Source: Alphaproteobacteria bacterium (GTDB lineage Bacteria; Pseudomonadota; Alphaproteobacteria; BNTO01). Taken from it: a stretch of 7,741 nt of DNA. The position numbers and the translations under genes were made by a program. Under the pieces are notes generated by a model that worked only from the letters and a program-made list of their open reading frames with translations, had not been told where the DNA came from and searched no databases. Positions 1 through 5,994 of the stretch are shown here, one piece after another. The stretch spans positions 1-7,741 of the forward strand of contig BNTO01000035.1 of NCBI GenBank assembly GCA_025996655.1, in the 5' to 3' direction. How positions within the stretch are numbered: the stretch's first letter is position 1; each line of letters begins with the position of its first letter.

Positions 1-413
1 TTAAGAAATCTCATTAAAAATATTCCTTATAAGATTTATCGTATCCTGACGATAACGGTGCGCAGTTCACAAACAAACAGTTTAAAGGCAAAAAAGAACA
101 CGAATTTGATACCATTGGCAGAGAGAATGAGATCCTTCATAAGCTCACAAAGCCTTGCCATCCTTGGACAAATGGGCAAGTTGAGCGCAGGGGCAGAACG
201 ATAAAAGAAGCAACGGTTAAGAAGTATTATTACAAAGACGAAGAGTCCTTAAAGAATCATTTAAAAGATTTTATCAATGCCTATAACTTGGGGAAAAGAT
301 TGAAGGCGATAAAAGGGTTTACCCCCGTAGAATTTGTTGCTAAAAAGAGGGGGAAAGAGTCGACGGAGTTTGCTCAAGAATTATACAACAAGAATTTGGG
401 ACTAGACAGGTAG
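1..413 (+). pseudogene. IS481-family transposase, 3' part, frameshifted remnant
   Basis: This is the C-terminal half of a DDE transposase (rve/integrase fold); the 5' part lies outside the window. Reading frame 1 gives IPYKIYRILT up to base 50. The reading then has to switch to the frame starting at base 51, which gives DNGAQFT, then HPWTNGQVERRGR, IKEATVKKYYY and KGFTPVEFV, and stops at TAG 411-413. The junction falls inside the LTDNG motif, so one base is missing relative to an intact copy and the second catalytic Asp is out of frame with the upstream part. The third acidic residue is the Glu of GQVE, 44 residues after that Asp. The motif set is characteristic of the IS481 group common in Alphaproteobacteria. 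A sequencing error at base 50 could mimic the lesion. A diverged direct copy of the C-terminus occurs near 6856-7000. Confidence 0.9.
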
Positions 414-742
414 AAAGACGAAAAAATAACGAACGGATAGAGAAAAAATGATACAAATCGGAGAGGAAATGCCGAGGCCTTTTTTAAGGATTTCTTTTTT
501 AGGGGACGGTGTTGCACTTGGCTGTTGAAGGGGTATTCGTCGTTCTCACTTTCGGTTAAAAGATAAAACTCTCATGGAGTATTTTTTAAGTTAAGACGCT
601 CTCGTACCGTCTCAAACACTGTGAACTTACACACTCTCGAGCAGTTTCAAATCATCTGAACTTACACAGTCGCTTCTTCCCTCTGTCCAAAAGTTGCATT
701 TTTTCGTATTCTAAAAGGGGCGTTTTATAAAAAGGAAGGGGC
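414..742. other. Gene-less stretch after the IS481 remnant
   Basis: This 329-bp stretch has no convincing gene. The only small reading frame I noticed (ATG at 448, 26 codons) has no recognisable product. It contains T-rich runs at about 480-500, a tandem 35-bp imperfect repeat at 599-668, and the ribosome binding site of the next gene at its 3' end. Part of it is probably the 3' flank or terminal region of the IS481 element or of another decayed element. I could not identify a matched terminal inverted repeat pair, because the other end of the element is outside the window. Confidence 0.6.
599..668. repeat. Tandem 35-bp imperfect direct repeat, two units
   Basis: Units 599-633 and 634-668 are directly adjacent and agree at 27 of 35 positions by my count. 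Each starts with CTCTCG, has TCAAA in the middle and ends with the identical 12-mer TGAACTTACACA (622-633 and 657-668). On the reverse strand the core reads TGTGTAAGTTCA. Two abutting copies ending in ACA resemble terminal or subterminal transposase-binding repeats, so a decayed IS end is the likeliest origin; that is inference. I see no third unit on either side. Confidence 0.75.
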
Positions 743-985
743 GTGTTTTCTTTGCGCATTTATAAATTTCAAGAAGAAATGATCCCTGTTGAAGGCGTTG
801 TTCGCCTTGTTCTTGAAACCGAATGCGGGCGTTGCGAAGTTCTTTCAGGCCATGAACCTTTTTTTACCGTCCTTAAGGAAGGGGATGTGTGTTATTGGCA
901 GGGAGCGGGAGAAAAAAAAAAACTCCCTATAGCAAAAGGTTTTTTTCAATTTACAAAAGAAACGGGGACTTTGTGGCTTCATTGA
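743..985 (+). CDS. atpC: F1 ATP synthase epsilon subunit-like protein, N-terminal domain only
   Basis: This 80-residue protein matches the N-terminal beta-sandwich domain of the F1 epsilon subunit, the central-stalk part that contacts gamma and the c-ring. The best marker is the segment around residues 33-49 (VLSGHEPFFTVLKEGDV), equivalent to the family's PGHAPLLTAIKPG-type loop. A GFFQF segment then corresponds to the GGF/GGI.EV strand. The usual protein is about 110-140 residues with two C-terminal helices that regulate ATP hydrolysis. Those helices are absent here and the frame ends at TGA 983-985. The start is GTG at 743, with AGGA at 733-736 placed 6 nt upstream. No atpD, atpG or other F1 gene is seen, although an IS remnant lies directly upstream. 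A run of ten A residues near 910-919 is a possible indel site. The family call is fairly secure; whether it is the working epsilon subunit is not. Confidence 0.7.
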   Translation: MFSLRIYKFQEEMIPVEGVVRLVLETECGRCEVLSGHEPFFTVLKEGDVCYWQGAGEKKKLPIAKGFFQFTKETGTLWLH

Positions 986-1000
986 GCGCGGGAATTTTTG

Positions 1001-1585
1001 GTGAAAGACACAACAACGTTTGAAAGGGACAAAACGACGTGGCAACACTCAGCCCTTGTGGCGCGTGCGGCCGCGAAAATTGCGAGGTTCCTTCCCGAAC
1101 TCAACGCTGAAACGGCCTTTCAATGTGGTCTCTTTCATGATGTAGGCAAGTTATATTTGCCAAGAGAAGATTTCTATAAACATCCTTTTTTGGGCTATAC
1201 GCTAATGCGGGATGCCAACGAGCCCTTATTAGCAGAGGTGTGCCTGCTTCATTCCTTTCCGCTGAGCCTCGCATCGGGCGCTTATTTTAGCCATTATTGC
1301 CGGGGCGATGCGGCGGAAGTAGCGCGTGTGAAGGCGGCTATGGAAACGCTGAATCTTTCGCCCGCAATGCAAGATTATGTTGCTTTGATTCAACTTTGCG
1401 ACAAAATTTCAGGCGTAACGGAATATGTGACCTTGGAAGGCAAAGCCGCTTGGTATAAGGCGCGACACAAATTGGACGAGGAAAGTTTGCGCAAGAATAT
1501 AGACGCTTTGCAAAACATAAAAAAACGCTTGGAAAGACGCATTCAAAAAAATATTTATGCCTTGCTTGGATTACCAAAAGACTAA
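1001..1585 (+). CDS. HD-domain protein, putative metal-dependent phosphohydrolase
   Basis: This 194-residue protein carries the HD-superfamily pattern. Counting from the GTG at 1001, it has a helix-borne His16 (WQHS), the central His46-Asp47 pair in GLFHDVGKL, then His61 (HP..GY), His84 (LLHS) and Asp134 (LCDK). These are the expected metal ligands of HD phosphohydrolases, which cleave phosphoester bonds in nucleotides or signalling molecules. The substrate cannot be told from sequence. The C-terminal 45 residues are a Lys/Arg-rich helical segment. No partner domain such as RelA, PDE or a receiver is present. A TTG at 998 is an alternative start, but GTG 1001 sits about 7 nt after GCGGGA. The gene begins 15 bp after the epsilon-like gene, so the two are probably cotranscribed. 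Confidence 0.75.
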   Translation: MKDTTTFERDKTTWQHSALVARAAAKIARFLPELNAETAFQCGLFHDVGKLYLPREDFYKHPFLGYTLMRDANEPLLAEVCLLHSFPLSLASGAYFSHYCRGDAAEVARVKAAMETLNLSPAMQDYVALIQLCDKISGVTEYVTLEGKAAWYKARHKLDEESLRKNIDALQNIKKRLERRIQKNIYALLGLPKD

Positions 1586-1761
1586 AAACTTTGAGATGCT
1601 CCAAACCCGCCTCCGTGAATCTGGAAAAAAAGGGCGCGCCGCCTAAAATTTAAAATAAATTTTAACATTCTTTAACGTTTCCTTTGCCCGTCCCCTTTTC
1701 ATTTCCCTCAAAATGTCCGAACATTTCTTATACACTTTGCTCTCGGGGGAGGAGCTGTTTC
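1586..1761. other. Upstream region of the membrane-protein pair
   Basis: This 176-bp spacer separates the HD gene from the first membrane-protein gene. It changes from GC-rich around 1632-1643 to nearly pure AT at 1644-1670, and holds a perfect inverted repeat at 1644-1664. I found no convincing -35/-10 pair with normal spacing and no hairpin followed by a T run. The ribosome binding site GGGGGAGGAG lies at its 3' end (about 1745-1754). Confidence 0.5.
1644..1664. promoter_or_regulatory. Perfect 9-bp AT-only inverted repeat
   Basis: TAAAATTTA at 1644-1652 is mirrored exactly by TAAATTTTA at 1656-1664 across a 3-nt AAA spacer. It lies 98 bp upstream of the ATG at 1762. It is A/T only and not followed by a T run, so it is a poor intrinsic terminator. 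It could be an operator or an AT-rich upstream element for the membrane-protein operon. AT-only palindromes also arise by chance in AT-rich spacers, so the functional reading is weak although the symmetry itself is certain. Confidence 0.4.
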
Positions 1762-2766
1762 ATGAAGTTGTGGAGAATTCTGTTTTTCGCTCCGCTTGTT
1801 GGGACTCCTTCTCTCTATCCCGCGTATCTTGGCCTGCAGTTTTCAGGGCACTTTCTAAAACCAACCTTCTACTGGACCAACGTTTTCGCGCGTTGGATTG
1901 TGGAGCAGCGCGCCATCCTTGAGGCTCAAGAGGGTTCGTATACGATGGTAAAGGCTCAAACCCCTGAGGAACAGTATGAAATGAATCAATTTGAAGCCGT
2001 TCCCCCCGAAATTTCTTCGGCGACAACGCTTAGAAAAGGAATCGGAGGATCCTTTTGGCTTGGGGCGGAGCACGTTACCACCGAGCGCTTTTATGTTGGG
2101 ATTGAAGGGCGCATCACCTATAAGCATCTTGACATTCAAGAAGATCAAAAAATGAATTTGGTGGACACTAAAGAGGGCGTATACGGACGTCATTACTTAA
2201 ATATGAAAGTAGATTGTGAGGCAAAAATTGAGGGGCAAAAGAACTTTGAAGGCAACATTAGCCTTCGAGGCGGATTTTATCCAATAAAAGCTCTTTTGAT
2301 TTACGCGAAAGTCGGCATCTCTCTCAATAACTATACGCAAGAAAAATTTTCTGTGACGCAGAATGGCTCTTCTGAAACCCTTGCGCGTGCCGAAGATTCG
2401 GAAAGTGGTGACGCACAAAGAACCATCTTTTTGATGCCACCTCCCGCAAAAAGTGTTTATACCTCTTCAACGGGACATTATTTTTACGGTTCGCTCAATG
2501 TTGGAGCCGGCTTTGAATACTCGTTTACAAAAAAATGGTTTATGCGAGTGGAATATGAATATGCCTTTGCTTTTGCTACTCAACTTCACCTGCAAACAGA
2601 AATAGGAGGGAGCTGCGATATCACGCCTATTCAAAAACAAGAGAGACAAGATTGGAAAGTTTCTTCTCTCGCAACAAATTCGGATTTTTATAAACCTTAC
2701 AGTATTCGGTATCAAGACCGTGAACAAAGTGTGGCTTTAGGAATAGGAATAAGGTTCTCATCATGA
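1762..2766 (+). CDS. Secreted protein, probable outer-membrane beta-barrel (first of pair)
   Basis: I do not recognise a named family. The chosen start, ATG 1762, follows GGGGGAGGAG by about 7 nt and gives a signal peptide: MKLWR, then a hydrophobic core, with likely cleavage near Ala21. The longer frame from 1684 has an N-terminus that looks nothing like a leader and was rejected. The mature part of this 334-residue protein alternates short aromatic/hydrophobic strands with polar turns. Its C-terminal third, with GAGFEYSFTKKWFMRVEYEY and a terminal GIGIRFSS, resembles outer-membrane beta-barrel proteins. The final residues are Ser-Ser, not the Phe typical of many porins. Its stop overlaps the start of the next gene (ATGA), indicating translational coupling. 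The pair seems to be distant paralogues, as both end with the same glycine-aromatic-strand layout. A surface antigen or adhesin role is possible but not shown. Confidence 0.7.
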   Translation: MKLWRILFFAPLVGTPSLYPAYLGLQFSGHFLKPTFYWTNVFARWIVEQRAILEAQEGSYTMVKAQTPEEQYEMNQFEAVPPEISSATTLRKGIGGSFWLGAEHVTTERFYVGIEGRITYKHLDIQEDQKMNLVDTKEGVYGRHYLNMKVDCEAKIEGQKNFEGNISLRGGFYPIKALLIYAKVGISLNNYTQEKFSVTQNGSSETLARAEDSESGDAQRTIFLMPPPAKSVYTSSTGHYFYGSLNVGAGFEYSFTKKWFMRVEYEYAFAFATQLHLQTEIGGSCDITPIQKQERQDWKVSSLATNSDFYKPYSIRYQDREQSVALGIGIRFSS

Positions 2767-3818
2767 CAATCCTGAAAGTAGCAAGTCTTTTGTTGTGTTG
2801 CCTTTTAACACCGGCTCAGGCTCGTATCCAATTTTACGGAGGGCTCGGTATTCACAGAGGAAGTTCTCATCATAAAGTGAACTTTAAAAATGATTATTGG
2901 AATAAAAAATTTTGTGAAATATATGAAGAGCCTTTTAAAAAGATAAAAAAGGATTTTGTTGTTAACAAAAAAGTGCAGGGGATAGAAATCAAGCCTTTTA
3001 CTATTAGCCATGGCTCCCCTCTTGAGCTTTTTGAACGCTTGCTTGATGATCAATCTTCCGAACTTATGAAACAAAACATAGCAACTCCCCAGTTTGAAGG
3101 AACTTTAGGCATTTTTTGCTTTCGGAATAAGGCTGTTTTGCTTGCTGTAGAAATGGTTGCAGGGCGAGCTTCGGGGGAAGTTTTGAATAAAGGAGAGATG
3201 ACTATTTTTAAAGCAGAACCTCCAAAATCTTTGCTTGACGCAAAAGATAAAGGTACTGATTCAGGTAAAACAGCCGAAGTAGATTTAAATCCTTTTAGAA
3301 ATATGGAATTCCCTCTTATACATTTAAACGGTCTTTTTACTTTAACTCAGGAGACGAAAGTCAAGAGGAGTTTTTATTATAAAATTCAAGCAAGAATAGG
3401 AACCGTTATTAAAGACCGAGTTTATGTCTTTGCGTTAGTTGGTGCTGAGACAAACAAGTTAGATCTTTTCCACGAAAGTTCTCCCAAAACTATCTTCGAT
3501 ATCATTCTGTTCTTTTGTAGTGAGCAAGATCCCTACAAAGACACGCATGGGTTCAACTATATGACCATACCCCTTCAAAAGGAATTAAAAGAAAATTTGC
3601 AAAAAACAAAACGAATATGCAAAAAAAATCGCTTTAATGCTGGGGTTGTTGGGGGCGCTGGGCTTGAGTTTTTTGTAACGCGGCGCTTCTCTCTGCGTTC
3701 CGATTTTTCTTACACCTATTGCTCTGAGGCAACATTTCAAGCCAAAGAAGACAAACTAACCTTTTCTTGCACCGACACCCACTGGCGCGTGGGCTTGGGG
3801 CTCTTTTTGCGCTTCTAG
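2763..3818 (+). CDS. Secreted protein, probable outer-membrane beta-barrel (second of pair)
   Basis: I do not recognise a named family. This 351-residue protein begins with a classical signal peptide: Lys5, the core VASLLLCCLL, and an Ala-Gln-Ala cleavage site at 18-20. The two leader cysteines do not sit in a lipobox, so it is not an obvious lipoprotein. The mature N-terminus (QFYGGLGIH) and the C-terminal segment GGAGLEFFVTRRFSLRSDFS, ending in GLFLRF, suit an outer-membrane barrel, and the last residue is Phe, as in many such proteins. The centre (about 40-170) is Lys-rich and irregular. Six cysteines are spread through the mature part. ATG 2763 overlaps the previous stop by 4 bp, and AAGG at 2751-2754 could serve as its ribosome binding site. 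It is visibly more AT-rich than comM and lgt. It converges with comM, leaving 47 bp between the stops. Confidence 0.65.
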   Translation: MTILKVASLLLCCLLTPAQARIQFYGGLGIHRGSSHHKVNFKNDYWNKKFCEIYEEPFKKIKKDFVVNKKVQGIEIKPFTISHGSPLELFERLLDDQSSELMKQNIATPQFEGTLGIFCFRNKAVLLAVEMVAGRASGEVLNKGEMTIFKAEPPKSLLDAKDKGTDSGKTAEVDLNPFRNMEFPLIHLNGLFTLTQETKVKRSFYYKIQARIGTVIKDRVYVFALVGAETNKLDLFHESSPKTIFDIILFFCSEQDPYKDTHGFNYMTIPLQKELKENLQKTKRICKKNRFNAGVVGGAGLEFFVTRRFSLRSDFSYTYCSEATFQAKEDKLTFSCTDTHWRVGLGLFLRF

Positions 3819-3865
3819 TTTTTTCTTGATGTTCTGACGCTGTTCTCCTTTCATTTCTCTAAACT

Positions 3866-5374
3866 TCACAGCTTTTGTCCGTCGGCGAGAACATAGCGAT
3901 AATGAATCGATTCTTCCACATGGGTATGCTGAATGAGCTTCGCTTCATCCAAGTCGGCAATGGTGCGCGCCACTTTCAAAATGCGCGAACATCCGCGCGC
4001 CGACAATTCCATTTTGTCCGCAAAGGTTTTGAGGCAATGCTGCGTATTTTGTTCTAGAGTTTCCAGCGTTTCGGGTTGATACCCCGGACTTTCTTGGCGT
4101 TGTTTCCCAAAAGCAACACCCTTCAAAACGCGCTGGCGAATGGCTTCCGAATTTTCAACAGCGCCTTCTTTTTTCAAAAAAAGCTCCTGAATAGGCACTT
4201 GCGGAACGTAAAAAACCAAATCGAAGCGGTCCAACAAGGGCCCTGAAATGCGCGATTGATAATCCATGGCGCAACGCGGCGCGCGCGGACACTCCTTTTG
4301 GGGGAGGCCATAATACCCGCAGCGGCACGGATTCATGGCAGCGATCAGCTGAATTTTGGCGGGATACGTCACGTGTTGATTGGCGCGGGCAATGGTGATG
4401 ACGTTGGATTCCAAAGGTTGCCGGAGGGCTTCCAGCGTTGGCCGCGAAAATTCAGGCAATTCATCCAAAAACAAAACGCCATGGTGGGCCAGAGAAATCT
4501 CGCCGGGCTTAGCGCGAATGCCCCCACCGACAAGAGAAACTAAGGAAGCGGAGTGGTGCGGCGCGCGAAAGGGACGTTGCGTCATAAGTCCATCTTCAGG
4601 CAACAAGCCCGCCATGCTATAAATCATCGTTACATCCAAAGCTTCTCGCGGCGTGAGAGGCGGCAAAATGCTCATAATGCGCTGAGAAATCATGGATTTC
4701 CCCGCGCCGGGTGGCCCCATAAGCAAAACGTTATGGCGGCCGGTGGCGGCAATTTCAAAAACGCGTTTCAAAAGGAATTGCCCTTTGATATCTTGCATAT
4801 CGCCATAATTCACAGCGGCTTTGGCGGCATCGGGCAGAAGGGGCGCGGCGGGAACGGGCAAAGCCATTTCGCCTTTAAAATGATTGACCAGTGAAATAAG
4901 ATCAGGCGCCGCCACAATTTTCAAATTTCCCGCCCAAGACGCTTCGTTTTTGTTTTGAAACGGGCAAATAAGGCCGCGCTCCAAGGACGACGCGAAAATG
5001 GCAGCGGGCAAAATTCCTGCTACAGGCGCAATCAAAGCGTCCAAACTGAGTCCGCCTAAAATAAGATATTCTTGAAGTTGCGCCTTATCGAAAACGTTAA
5101 GAGCGGCGAGAATACCAAGCGCAATGGGAAGATCGTAGTGCGCGCCCTCTTTTTGCAAGTCGGACGGCGCGAGATTAACGATAATGCGCCGAGGCGGCAA
5201 GCTGAGCCCAACGTGCGAAAAACTGGCACGAATACGCTCTTTGGATTCGGCTATGGATTTATCCGGCAAGCCGACAATAATGAAATTCGGCAAGCCGGGC
5301 GCGATTTGTACTTCTACGGAGATTTCTTGGGATTCAATGCCATTAAAGGAAACAGTTGAGAGCTTGCTGAGCAT
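3866..5374 (-). CDS. comM: ComM/YifB-type AAA+ ATPase (Mg-chelatase-like)
   Basis: This 502-residue protein is close to the roughly 506 residues usual for the family. Residues 1 to about 170 form the N-terminal ChlI/Lon-protease-like domain (PGLPNFIIVGLPDKS at 26-40, then VNLAPSDLQKEG). The AAA+ core has Walker A GPPGAGKS at 220-227, RPFRAPHHS at 267-275, Walker B VLFLDE at 300-305, a Cys cluster C350, C352, C362 and C368, and RISGPLLDRFDL at 375-386 with the arginine-finger region. The rest is the Mg-chelatase C-terminal helical domain. In studied bacteria ComM is a hexameric DNA helicase that promotes branch migration during natural transformation, but orthologues are widespread in non-competent species. 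The gene appears intact. It is divergent from iscU (185 bp apart) and convergent with the membrane-protein pair. No strong ribosome binding site precedes ATG 5374. Confidence 0.93.
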   Translation of the reverse strand: MLSKLSTVSFNGIESQEISVEVQIAPGLPNFIIVGLPDKSIAESKERIRASFSHVGLSLPPRRIIVNLAPSDLQKEGAHYDLPIALGILAALNVFDKAQLQEYLILGGLSLDALIAPVAGILPAAIFASSLERGLICPFQNKNEASWAGNLKIVAAPDLISLVNHFKGEMALPVPAAPLLPDAAKAAVNYGDMQDIKGQFLLKRVFEIAATGRHNVLLMGPPGAGKSMISQRIMSILPPLTPREALDVTMIYSMAGLLPEDGLMTQRPFRAPHHSASLVSLVGGGIRAKPGEISLAHHGVLFLDELPEFSRPTLEALRQPLESNVITIARANQHVTYPAKIQLIAAMNPCRCGYYGLPQKECPRAPRCAMDYQSRISGPLLDRFDLVFYVPQVPIQELFLKKEGAVENSEAIRQRVLKGVAFGKQRQESPGYQPETLETLEQNTQHCLKTFADKMELSARGCSRILKVARTIADLDEAKLIQHTHVEESIHYRYVLADGQKL

Positions 5375-5452
5375 AGAAACGGCAAAGAAATCCCACTCTT
5401 CTAACGCTACTCGGAAATTTTTAAGAAAAGATTAAGAGGAATAGGGCGGGCG

Positions 5453-5472
5453 GCCTTTTTAGGGGAAAAGGC
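5453..5472. other. 7-bp inverted repeat in the comM/iscU divergent spacer
   Basis: GCCTTTT (5453-5459) pairs with AAAAGGC (5466-5472) across the 6-nt loop TAGGGG. It lies roughly midway between the two divergent start codons, about 80 nt from comM and 88 nt from iscU. No T run follows on either strand, so it is not a standard terminator. It might be an operator or a leader hairpin. Confidence 0.35.
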
Positions 5473-5516
5473 GAAGAAATAATGGGCTCGCACTCCCCCC
5501 TTTTTCTGAATTTTTG

Positions 5517-5525
5517 TGCTACAAT
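5517..5525 (+). promoter_or_regulatory. Candidate extended -10 promoter for iscU-lgt
   Basis: TGC-TACAAT matches the extended -10 form TGn-TATAAT with one mismatch in the hexamer. It lies 34 bp upstream of the iscU ATG, giving a plausible short leader. No good -35 hexamer is found 16-18 bp upstream, which is tolerated by extended -10 promoters. This is sequence pattern only. Confidence 0.35.
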
Positions 5526-5559
5526 GGCGATAGCAGAAATTAAAAACAAACGGTGTTCT

Positions 5560-5994
5560 ATGCCCTATAGCAAGAAAGTCGTTGATCTCTGCAAAAATCC
5601 AAAAAATATGGGAACGCTGAACGAAAAAGATGAATCGGTAGGAACGGGCATCGTCGGCTCGCCCGCATGCGGAGACGTTTTGAAACTTCAGATTCAGGTG
5701 AATGACCAAGGTGTGATTGAGGACGCAAAATTTAAGACATTCGGCTGCGGTTCCGCCATTGCGGCTTCGTCTTTAGCTACCTTGTGGCTCAAGGGCCGGA
5801 CGGTAGACGAGGCCCTCGAGATTCGAGACGCCGACATTGCCGAACATTTAGCGCTGCCCCCCATCAAAGTTCACTGCTCTGTTTTGGCTGGGCGGGCCAT
5901 TCAGGCAGCCGTAGAAGATTACCAAAAAAAGAAAAAAGTGTTATGCCTTTTGTGCACACTGTATCTCCCATCTGTTTTCACCTTTTTGGCCTAG
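5560..5994 (+). CDS. iscU: Iron-sulfur cluster assembly scaffold IscU, C-terminally extended
   Basis: IscU is the cytosolic scaffold on which [2Fe-2S] clusters are built from sulfur delivered by IscS, then passed on with the HscA/HscB chaperones. From ATG 5560 (MPYSKKVVDL) the numbering matches E. coli IscU: Cys37 and Asp39 in PACGD, Cys63 in GCGSA, His105 and Cys106 in HCS. The chaperone-binding motif LPPIK at 99-103 corresponds to LPPVK. An upstream ATG at 5482 would add 26 non-conserved residues and was rejected. The family normally ends near residue 128. Here the frame continues to 144 through a hydrophobic tail with two extra cysteines (129 and 132), running 52 nt into lgt. The tail follows an A-rich tract (about 5922-5937) where an indel could have removed the old stop. 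No iscS, iscA, hscA or fdx lies nearby in the window. No strong ribosome binding site is visible. Confidence 0.93.
   Translation: MPYSKKVVDLCKNPKNMGTLNEKDESVGTGIVGSPACGDVLKLQIQVNDQGVIEDAKFKTFGCGSAIAASSLATLWLKGRTVDEALEIRDADIAEHLALPPIKVHCSVLAGRAIQAAVEDYQKKKKVLCLLCTLYLPSVFTFLA

Noticed and set aside
448..528. 26-codon frame after the IS481 remnant
   Set aside because: No recognisable product, no clear ribosome binding site, and it lies in repeat-bearing debris.
599..668. Possible short CRISPR-like array
   Set aside because: Only two units, directly abutting with no spacer and only 27 of 35 bases shared, and no cas gene in the window.
694..731. TTGCAT (694-699) with TATAAA (726-731) as a promoter for the epsilon-like gene
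   Set aside because: The spacer is 26 bp, far beyond the 15-19 bp that works, and the -10 would overlap the ribosome binding site region.
1684..1761. Upstream ATG extension of the first membrane protein
   Set aside because: The 26 extra residues contain no leader-like features. ATG 1762 has a strong ribosome binding site and starts a proper signal peptide.
3819..3865. Bidirectional terminator between the convergent genes
   Set aside because: A TTTTTT run at about 3819 exists, but I could not find a stable stem directly before it on either strand.
4256..4894. Several long + strand frames opposite comM
   Set aside because: They are antisense shadows of a well-conserved ATPase gene, with no independent signals.
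5482..5559. Upstream ATG extension of IscU
   Set aside because: The 26 extra residues are not part of the family, and residue numbering from ATG 5560 matches E. coli IscU exactly at all ligands.
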